From: Rhabdophis nuchalis | Taxonomy: Eukaryota > Chordata > Lepidosauria > Squamata > Natricidae | Length of the DNA: 64,000 nucleotides | Reading direction: 5' to 3' | NCBI GenBank assembly: GCA_039707465.1 | Contig: CM077645.1 | Span: forward strand, 144,825,503 to 144,889,502 | Shown here: positions 54,912 through 64,000 of the stretch, piece by piece | How positions within the stretch are numbered: the first letter of the stretch is position 1 | Layout: every line of letters starts with the position of its first letter | Translations under genes and position numbers: made by a program | Notes under the pieces: generated by a model | What the model was told of the DNA's origin: nothing | The model's input: the letters and a program-made list of their open reading frames with translations, nothing else | Databases searched by the model: none

Positions 54912-56770
54912 TCATCGAGGATTTAGTCATTGAGCCTCTGTGATGGTCAGATCACTCTCTCCTCCAGCTTGACTTTCCAACTGCTACTCCTCACCGCGGG
55001 GAGGCGGAACCAGAAATGCTAAGGTGGTTCAGCCCCAGGCGCCTGATGGACCCAGAGAGGTTCCAGATGGAGCTTGGGCCAATACCTGAGACCCTGACCC
55101 GTGACTCGACTGAGGACCTAATGGCCGTCTGGAATAGTGCGGCCATGGGGGCCCTGGATCGGATCGTGCCCTTGCGGCCCCTCACTCGGCGCCGATCCAC
55201 CTTGGCTCCCTGGTTTTCTGAGGAGCTGAAGGTCATGAAGCGCCAAAAGAGATGCCTAGAGAGCATTTGGAGGTCCACTCACACCGAATCTGACCGGACA
55301 CGGGTAAGGTTGCATTTGCGGACCTACCTTCTGGCGATAAGAGTGGTGAAGTGGGATTACCTCTCCGCCCTTATCGCATCTGCAGATAACCGCCCTGCCG
55401 CCCTGTTTAGAGTGACCCGCTCCCTCCTTCACCAGAGGCCGTGGGAAGCTCCTTTACAGGGTCGTGCAGAGGAATTTGGGACTTATCTGCATGATAAAAT
55501 CATTCAGATCCGGAGCGAGTTGGCCTCCGATTGGGATAGTCTGGGCAGACTGACGGAGACAGGTCTTGAGACTTTTATTTGGGAGGAGTATGATCCTGTG
55601 ACTCCTGATGACATGGACAGGATGCTGGGACAGCTGAATGCCACCATATGTTTATTGGACCCGTGTCCCTCCTGGTTGGTACTGGCAGGAGGGCAGAGGT
55701 CGACCTTGAGGTGCCTCACCTGTGGGGTGCCACAGGGGTCGGTCCTCTCGCCTCTCCTGTTCAACATCTATATGAAGCCGCTGGGTGAGATCATCCGTGG
55801 TTTCAGGGTAGAATTCCATCAGTACGCTGATGACCCCCAGATGTACATCTCTACCCCTGACCACCCCAACGATGCCGTTGAAGTGATGTCCCAGTGCTTG
55901 GAGGCCATGCAAGCCTGGATGGAGAGAAACAGGCTTCAACTCAACCCATCCAAGACTGAGTGGCTGTAATTTCCGGCATCACGATATAGCCAGTTGGTAC
56001 CATCTCTGGCTATCAGGGTGAGTTACTAGCTCACTAGAGAAAGGGCCTGCAACTTGGGCGTCCTCCTGGATTCCCGGCTGTCGTTGGATGACCATCTGAC
56101 AGCCATAGCCAGGGAGGGCTTTTATCAGGTTCACCTGATATGCTAGTTCTAGATCGTGATGCCCTATGCACGTTCACTCAAGCCCTCGTCACCTCCCGCC
56201 TAGACTACTGTAACGCTCTCTACATGGGGCTCCCGCTGAGGTGCGCCCGGAGGCTCCAGTAGTCCAGAATGCAGCCGCACGGGGGATTTTGGGAGTGTTG
56301 AGATACTCCCATATAACACCTCTCCTGCGTGAGCTGCACTGGCTGCCTGTGGCCTTCCGGGTGTGCTTCAAGGTGTTAGTGACCACCTTCAAAGTGCTCC
56401 ATGGCATGGGACCTGGTTATCTGTGGGACGGCCTTCTACCACATACCTCCCTTAGACCTGTCCGCTCTCACAGAGCCTTCTCTGTGGCAGCTCCTGCCCT
56501 CTGGAATGGCCTACCAACTGACCTCCACACGATCATGGACCTGCGCCTCTTCCGTTGGGCTCTAAAAACATATCTCTTTCACGAGGCCGGCCTGGCATAG
56601 CTCTAAATGTTAATCTTATTTTAGAAATGGGTTTTAATTGGCAACTTTAGCACGGGTGCAATTTAATTTAATTTATTTTTAATATCCCGTATTGATTGTT
56701 TTTTACATTTTATTCCTTTTCTGTGCGCCGCCCTGAGTCCAATCCGGAGATAGGTGCGGGATATAAATTT
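54912..56770 (+). pseudogene. L2 ORF2 with an in-frame RT deletion, nested in CR1
   Basis: The frame 55016-55969 (317 codons) runs from the endonuclease C-terminal region through NRPAALFRVTRSLLHQRPWE to DPCPSWLVLAGGQRSTLRCL. Compared with the copy at 22590-26467, about 486 bases between 24735 and 25220 are missing, removing the RT fingers and the first catalytic Asp region. The YADD box remains. Downstream parts (56240-56600) give the L2 C-terminus in other frames. The 3'UTR ends near 56770. Confidence 0.85.
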
Positions 56771-56773
56771 GAT

Positions 56774-56774
<1 letters not shown>

Positions 56775-56807
<33 letters not shown>

Positions 56808-56925
56808 GATAATGATAATGATAATGATAATGATAATGATAATGATAATGATAATGATAATGATAATGATTATAATAATAATAATAGTAATAGTAATAGT
56901 AATAATAATAATAAGTGAGGTACTA
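56775..56925. repeat. (AATGAT)n microsatellite at L2 tail
   Basis: More than 15 hexamer units, then AAT/AGT triplets. The poly-IM frame is an artefact. Confidence 0.95.
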
Positions 56926-57576
56926 ATACCACTCTATAAAGCCCTAGGAAGACCACACCTAGAGTACTGCATCCAGGTATGGGCACCACACTATAAAAAA
57001 GATGTTGAGACTCTAGAAAAAGTGCAGAGAAGAACAACCAGGATGATTAGGGGACTGGGGACTAAAACATATGCAGAACAGTTGCAGGCACTGGGCATGG
57101 CTAGTGTAGTGAAAAGAAGGACCAGGGGAGACATGATAGCAGTGTTCCATAAAGGGGAGACTTCCTCCATAAGAAATCTGTTCAAGGAGAATCAGAATAA
57201 TTTCTGGTCATTATGAACAAGTGTAATCTCTATTGTTCAGTGAATTTAGTTGTGTTCTATTAGGCAAGCATTCCTTTTTTATAGCCGTTCTTCATGTTAA
57301 ATGTTCAAAATGAGGAACATAAAAGCTATAAATAATTGGGATGTCTTAAGGGCACTGAAACACAGCTTACTGTATAAGCTGCATTTGGCTAACTTAAAGA
57401 AACCCAGGAAGTTATATTGTGGTTTGTGTGAATCCAAATCCAATTGCATTCTAACTTTCATCTAAACAAGCCGCAACATGTTATGCTGGGTTCTTTAACT
57501 CATCACCCTGCCTCCTAAGATAGATGCACAGTATTCATACTCAATTTCCCTACCTATCTTTGCTTTCTGATTAGAC

Positions 57577-57725
57577 TTTAACATATTAACAGATTAACAA
57601 GAGTTGGAAGGGACCTTGCAGGTCATCTAGTCCAACCCCCCTGCCCAAGCAGGAGACCCTACATCTGCGTCTACCTAGGATTGAACTCACAACCTCCTGA
57701 TTGGGAGGCGAGAGCTCCACCTCTT
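57577..57725 (-). mobile_element. tRNA-headed SINE with CR1 tail
   Basis: On the minus strand GTGGAGCTCTCGCCTCC (A box) and GAGTTCAATCC (B box) are followed by GGTTGGACTAGATGACCTGC and AGGTCCCTTCCAACTC, the CR1 3' end, then TTAATCTGTTAATATG. Confidence 0.75.
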
Positions 57726-58430
57726 CATTGAAGGCAGCTTTTTTTCCTATTCCAGCTTTACTATTCCACTGGATATTTATCCTGAATCTTGTGTAAGGAA
57801 AATATAAATTAGCATCATACCCACAGTACAGTAATCCCCATGGGGCTGGGGCTGTAGAGGAAGCAGCCAATGGAGGCACAGTCAGTAAAATCAGGAAGAG
57901 AGAAGCCTTACACTACTGTAGCAGACAATGCGGTTTCTACTTAACCTTGTATTAATTGGGTTTGTGTCTTTCTTGAAGGAAGAGACACAACTGAACAAGG
58001 GTACTCCAGGAATAGCTAGCTCACACTTTATTTAAGTCTCTCCTTCCTTCCTTCCTTTCCCTTTAAGTATTTAGTGTTGAAGATATACATCCAATGATGC
58101 AGACTCTGGAGCACCGCATGATTCCTGGCTGTAAAGGGGCAGGAGGGTATATATCAATAATAATTAATAGTTCTAATCCATAAGAACAATGATGTGCAGA
58201 AAAAAATGATGAACAATAATTAATCAGCAGAAATTAAAATCACATAAAAGTAAGGATCATGCTGGAGATTGACTGAGAGATCCTACAGAGCCTGGAATCA
58301 TTAAATCCTGATGTAAAATAATAATAATTACAAAATAAAAAAAGAAATAAGGAAAATAATAAGGAAGTACTGGATCAATGTAAATTGAAACAACAATATT
58401 ATATGCACAATGAAGTAACATATACTTCAG
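57726..58430. other. Serpin B leader intron, nothing recognised
   Basis: AT-rich, with a short TTCC run near 58043 and AATAAT runs near 58320. No exon was seen. Confidence 0.4.
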
Positions 58431-58700
58431 TGGTGGGATTCAAAATTTTTTACGACTGGTTCTGTGAGTGTGGCTTGGTGGGCGTGGCAGGGGAAGGATA
58501 TTGTAAAATCTCCATTCCCACCCCACTCCAGGGGAAGATTACTGCAAAATCCCCATTTCCTCCCGATCAGCTAGGACTCGGGAGACAGAGAATAGATGGG
58601 GGCTGGGCCAGTCAGAGGTGGTACTTACCAGTTCTCTGAAATACTCAAAATTCCGCTACCGGTTCTCCAGAACTGGTCAGAACCAACCCCTCCCCCCTCT
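58431..58700. mobile_element. hAT-like MITE, CAGTGGTGGGATTCAAA end
   Basis: The left end CAGTGGTGGGATTCAAAA is intact here. In unit A only the right part (from about 28873) survives. The right TIR is not clear. Confidence 0.6.
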
Positions 58701-59261
58701 CTCTTATGTAGCCCCACCTTCTTTAAAAGTTATTGCTTTCTCTTTCTGATATATCAAATGATTTTCCATTTGGATCAGCTTATTCCCATACCTGGCACTG
58801 TCATTCTCATTTTCAAAACATTTCAAACTGGAGCCACTTTTGCTGGTCATAAGTTGCATTTGCCCAGATATGTGGTTCTGTTTGTTTTGGAAAGATCCTT
58901 TATAGAAGCTTTCCTCACCAGTGGTAACAGGTTTTGCCTTCCTATATCAGATCACATTAATCACATGCTTTCCAAAGTAGAAACACAGGATAAGAATAGG
59001 AGCAAGCTTTTAAAATCAGGCTTAATCAAATATGGCTTCATATCAAGCTGCCGCACTGCTGTACTCCATCTACCATTTTTGTCAAAATAGCTTGGCCTGA
59101 TCGCATTAAAAAAAGTGTGGCTCCCAATTTGTGGTTCCTGGAAATTAATGAAGAAGATGAGGCAGCTGCAAAGTTACTATACGTAGTGACCTTATTTGCA
59201 TACTAGTATGTCTATCTAATAAATGGAGGGTGGAACATGTTTTTTTTAAATTATTTTATAG

Positions 59262-59609
59262 CAGGGGTGTCAAACTCAAGGGCTGCGGGCCAGATCCGGC
59301 TCATGGGGTACTTAGATCTGGCCCACGGAGCCGCACTGGAAACTGCAGAGGATTGGCCGAGGTACCTCTGCCAGCCAAAACAGACTCCTGAGCTCCATTT
59401 TTGCTGGCAGAGGGTTGCAGGAGGCCGTCACAGCTCAAAACAGAGCTCAGGAGGCTGTTTTGACTGGCAGGGTGCTTAGATCATTACAGACACCCTAACA
59501 TGAGTGACATCAATCTGGCCATGCTCACATCAGCCATGCCCACCACGGCCCCTCGAGGTCCAACACAAGCCTGATGCAGCCCTCAATCAAATTGAGTTTG
59601 ACACCCCTG
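59262..59609. mobile_element. hAT MITE, CAGGGGTGTCAAACTC family (unit B copy)
   Basis: Counterpart of 29560-29899, with eight extra bases in the interior. Confidence 0.85.
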
Positions 59610-59802
59610 CTTGACAGCCTTGTCTTTCCTTTTGTAATGGTATGTGAGAATGTTTTTGGGAGACAGGGGAAACAGGTGAAGCCAAGATAAAGATGTGATA
59701 AACCAAATTTGAGTCTGAAAAAGAAGGGGTGGCCAAAAAGCATGTCAGAAGGCACCCTTCCTAGTTTTCAGGAGAGTGAAATTTGTTTTGTTTTGTTTTT
59801 TT

Positions 59803-60040
59803 GTTTTTATTAAATTTATACCCCGCCCTTCTCCTTGTTAGGACCCAGGGCGGCGCACAGGCATTATTTAAAAACACAAAATACAATAAATATCTATTAA
59901 AATGTATTAAATTAATAAACCCGTGCTAAAACCCAATGTTAAAACCCTTGCCAATTATAAATTATTTCCTTAAAAAGTCAGAAATGGGGGCTATCCTAGG
60001 CCGGCTTGTTGGAATAAATACGTCTTAAGACGTTGGCGTC
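59803..60040 (-). mobile_element. L2 3'UTR fragment (unit B copy)
   Basis: Counterpart of 30086-30330. A SINE remnant follows at about 60150-60270 as in unit A. Confidence 0.75.
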
Positions 60041-60960
60041 TTAAGAAATTGAGGGACTTGCAAGATTCTGTTAATGAAATCCTACAATAAAGATAAAGTT
60101 GGTACTCCTGTCTCCTTGTCTGGACCTTCCCATAGGTCTGATGGAAACATAGTGGCTCATGTAGTTAGGACACTGGGTTGATAATTTAGCAAGCCCGTGT
60201 TTGAGACCGCGTGAGGCTGTGGGACAGTGTACTCTCCAATCATTGACAACCAAGCAGTTGCAAGTAAATAGATAGGCACCCTTTGGTGGGCACATTATTG
60301 GGAGTGTGAAAGTGGCTCCCCATTGGGTGTCTCTCAGGCAATGGTGATGTCACTGGTTAATCCTCTCAACCTTGGTGCTTCTGACACAGTTGCATGCATG
60401 CCTAAGGCCAATATTACTCTTGCAAATGTGAAGATTTCCCTCCCATCCCTTGCTTTGGCTCTCCTGTAAGCTGCATCCATAAGCAGCTTGAAAGCAGGTG
60501 ATTCAGTTTTCAGCTCACCCAGATCATTGATGAATGAATGAAAACACAGGTTTTTTTATGGGAACGTGGGAAACAAAACTGTAGTTGTGATGGGATGGTG
60601 TTTTTAAACAAACAATATTTCAAGATAATATGACACTTGTTAGTTCAAACTTTCAACTAGTTCAGAAAATTATGATTCCTTACAAAGTGCCTTGAATGCT
60701 TAGGGGTTCTAATTTTCAAATATATTGGCAGAGGTACATACTCACGCTTCAGATATATTTATTTGGGCCACCTTCACATTAGTGTGAATATGGACAAAGG
60801 AAGGGGAAGGGCTAAGCTATGAAAATGTACCATCAGTGTAGTTTGTTCATGCAGCAGTTATAGATTAGCTGGTATTTTTCATTTTTTCATTACTCTCTCT
60901 TGTACAAAGGGGAAAAAAACCAAATGTCAAACTATTGATCTCTTTTCTTTATTGTTGCAG

Positions 60961-61145
60961 GTACCATTAGCTCCACCATGAAACACTATTCTCAATTTAG
61001 TCACAGGTTTTCTGTAGATTTTATAAAAAATCTAATGCAGGAGAAATCTGGGACAAATTGTCTTATATCCCCAATCTGTGCGCAAATAGCATTAAGCTTG
61101 CTCTTGACTGGCGCTACTGGAAAAACTGCTGATGCATTAAGAAAG
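60961..61145 (+). CDS. Serpin B exon 2 (first coding), 185 nt
   Basis: ATG at 60978; residues 1-56 look the same as in copy A, base for base through the donor AGAAAG|GTAGGT. The first intronic difference seen is about 45 bases downstream. Identity this high with intact signals suggests a second functional gene, but its later exons are beyond the window. Confidence 0.9.
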
Positions 61146-61367
61146 GTAGGTGTCCTCAAGTACTTGTGTTCCTTAAAATTGTTACTTTATGTCTTAATAA
61201 ATTATTAACTATAGCTCACACACATAATCCCATCTATGTTATTGCTAGAAAATGTTTCTTCTTGGTATCTTGTCATCTTCATCTTCATTCTTACTAACAG
61301 TCAGGTTCCAACATTGGTGGGTTAGAATATTTACACCAAAACTAGTAAAATTAATATGTAACTAACA

Positions 61368-61368
<1 letters not shown>

Positions 61369-61411
<43 letters not shown>
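61369..61411. repeat. (CA)n microsatellite, unit B copy
   Basis: Counterpart of 31671-31716, a few units shorter. Confidence 0.95.
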
Positions 61412-61412
<1 letters not shown>

Positions 61413-61759
61413 CCCCAAACCTCTTGGCATCCAGGAATGGAAACGGCTTGTTAATTCAATGCTCCATAGAAGACTCCTGCCTGAGTTTTAAAGCTTTGCA
61501 TAGTGACTATGTTTACGTAAAATAGGGGAGAGGATGAGTGGCTAGAATATTTCTGCCCTCCAGCTCAGCAAAAGTGACAGAGAGCAATGGTTTTCAAACA
61601 CCTTTTTGGAAAATTATCATAACCCTAACAAGTAGGCAAGGTGATGGAAGAACCTCAGGAGACAAGATGATCAGAATCAACAAGAGTTGCGATGCCCAAA
61701 TATGGCTCTACATTCGTTCCTTGGCATGCTCAACCCCAATTAAGCTACTGGGACAGGAA

Positions 61760-62191
<432 letters not shown>

Positions 62192-63112
62192 GACAGGAAG
62201 ATCTATTACTTTATGGTTTATGTACAAATATTCCAAGATAAAGAGGATTCTCTTAGAGAAGGGAACCTAGAGAAAATGAGGAGTTCCCAAAATGGAGATA
62301 TCCCTACATCCCACAGTTTTGCTTGTCAGATTGCAAGAATAATACTAAAAATACAAACCCCACTATGTTTTAAATAACTTAACAAAATAACACACTCATT
62401 AGTGGGGGTTTTTTCATTTCTTGCCCCTGTAAAGCCCCAAGCAGCAGCTTCCGATCAAGAAAGCTTGATTGTGACAGGTTAATTAATCAGGTGTAACGCG
62501 AGGGAAAAAAGAGGTAGGTTACACAATCTTGGTAGCTTTGTGGGCAAGGCAGAGGTCGTGCTATTTGTTTATAGGTATGAAAGGAATGTCCCATCTCTTC
62601 ATGTTCTTTAATATTTGGGAATCGTCCATCCTCTTTTCCAAGCTCTGAGAATTCCCTTGTATCACACATTATCATTGGCCAGGTTGTTGGGGTGGGGCAC
62701 ACCCAGCCATACCCACACCCACACTTACCCATATCCTAGGCTGGCAGAAACTAATCAGAGAGACGGAAGCCGCTAAGTCTGGATTGAAAGATGACTCCCG
62801 GAGTAGGAAGGCTTTGGGACCCATTTATCTCCAAAAGTCATTGTTTTGTGGATTTTTAAGTCTGGTAGCTGTGCATAGGATTAGTGAAGGGGTTTCCTAT
62901 GCGCTCAAGTTCAACTTCTTTTGTCTGGTTCAGGTGACATTTTTTCCTTTGTTTTTTTATCAACTTTGTTCCATCTTAACTATTTTCCCTAAAGGAGCTT
63001 TTCTTAGCCATTCTGTCTCCATGCTTGCTTCATCTTGAGGTATGTCAGCTTCAGCCCATCTTATATCTAACAAAGGAAAATTGGGACACAACTCATATAT
63101 TTTGTTTTGCAG

Positions 63113-63163
63113 GCTCTTCACTTGTTGGACAGTGCAGGCCCTGTGACCTCTCCACATGGGACT
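63113..63163 (+). CDS. Serpin B exon 3, 51 nt
   Basis: Same sequence and splice sites as 33410-33460. It continues the frame from the exon at 60961-61145. The gene then runs off the window. Confidence 0.88.
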
Positions 63164-63322
63164 GTAAGAGAACGATCAGTTGAATTTCATTTTACTAATT
63201 ATACTAAATGAACTATTTGATATAAAGCATTCTAAGCATTTGGAAAATAGAAAATAATTTCTTTCTTAGTAAAGAAAGTACTATTGTAATGAGGTACTTT
63301 GTTATGAGTTATATTATATGTA

Positions 63323-63965
63323 AGTAATAGAACAGAACAGAATAGAATAGTTTATTGACCAAATGTTATTGGACACACAAGGAATTTGTCTTTGGTGCAT
63401 ATGCTCTCTGTGTACATAAATGGGGAAAAAAGAAAAATACATTCATCAAGAATTATAAGATACAACATTTAGTGATAGTGCTTTTTTAATGATGTTTTTG
63501 ATGTTAGATGTCCATTTTAGGTCTTGCGATATGCTAGAACCTAGAAATTTGAAGGTCTCTACTATTGATACTGTGTTGTCTAGTATTGTAAGAGATGGTA
63601 GTATGGGAGGGTTTTTCCCAAAGTCTACCACCATTTCTAGGGTTTTGAGTGTGTTCAGTTCCTGATTGTTCCACAAGGCTAGTTGAATGTCCCATCTGTA
63701 TGCGGTTTCATAGTTGTCTCAAATGAGACCAATCACTATTGTATCATCTGCAAACTTCAATAGTTTAACAGATGGATTGTTTGAGTCATTGGTATACAGA
63801 GGGAAGAGAAGTGGAGAGAGCACACAGTCCTGGGTGGCTCCTGTGCTAATTGTACAGGTATCTGATGTGATTTTGCCTAGCTTCACCTGCTGCTTCCTGT
63901 CTGTTAGGAAGCTTGTGGTCCACTTACAAATGTATTCAGGTACTGCTAGCTGATTTAGTTTAGTT
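63323..63965 (-). mobile_element. Rex1-like LINE fragment, unit B copy
   Basis: Counterpart of 33620-34262 with the same frames (CVLSPLLFPLYTND, LLKFADDTIVIGLI). Confidence 0.75.
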
Positions 63966-63969
63966 AGAA

Positions 63970-64000
63970 CAGTGGTCTGCAAAGTTGGCTCTTTTAAGAC
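63970..64000. mobile_element. hAT MITE, cut by window end
   Basis: CAGTGGTCTGCAAAGTTGGC starts here as at 34267, in the same host position. Confidence 0.85.

Larger units (their letters stand above)
54750..57215 (+). mobile_element. CR1 ORF2 fragment split by an L2
   Basis: CR1 coding text reads up to about 54910 (LLDNS-type, [17 protein letters not shown], degenerate) and resumes at about 56920 with VLIPLYKALGRPHLEYCIQV and VQRRTTRMIRGLGTKTYAEQ. The junctions share AAGT. Confidence 0.8.

Overview
This is vertebrate nuclear DNA with intron-split genes and a very dense transposon load. The repeats point to a squamate reptile, most likely a snake: a tRNA-derived SINE with a BovB-like tail, many CR1 and L2 LINE 3' ends, CR1 tails running into ATTCT-type microsatellites, Rex1-like fragments, hAT MITEs, a Helitron and an L1. 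The species cannot be named from the sequence alone. The only confidently recognised host genes are two copies of an ovalbumin-family (clade B) serpin. Most other open frames lie inside transposons or simple repeats.

Layout. 0-2.3 kb: a terminal coding exon of an unrecognised plus-strand gene with its 3'UTR. 3.4-20.6 kb: mostly transposons. These include a SINE, a decayed hAT transposase gene, a repeat cluster with a perfect 29-bp hairpin, a CR1 with an L2 and a MITE nested in it, CR1 and L2 fragments, two LTR-like pieces, and hAT elements with exact 8-bp target duplications. About 20.8-43.87 kb is tandem unit A, and about 43.87 kb to the window end is tandem unit B, a recent duplicate.

Unit A holds a whole serpin gene: a TATA box, a noncoding leader exon, seven coding exons (185, 51, 144, 118, 137, 156 nt and a terminal exon) and a poly(A) signal. 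The exons join in frame to 393 residues. The exon lengths match or closely follow the chicken ovalbumin plan. The reactive-centre hinge is unlike that of inhibitory serpins. Unit B repeats the promoter, leader and first two coding exons before the window ends; those coding exons look identical to unit A.

The two units serve as natural empty and filled sites for each other. Unit A alone carries a 3.9-kb L2. Unit B alone carries a complete ORF1-only L1 (HAL1-like) with a 17-bp target duplication, a 3.5-kb non-autonomous Helitron inserted exactly between A and T (itself carrying a 2-kb hAT element, a CR1-derived tandem repeat and a minisatellite), and a 145-bp hAT MITE. The Rex1-like fragment and several MITEs are shared and so predate the duplication.
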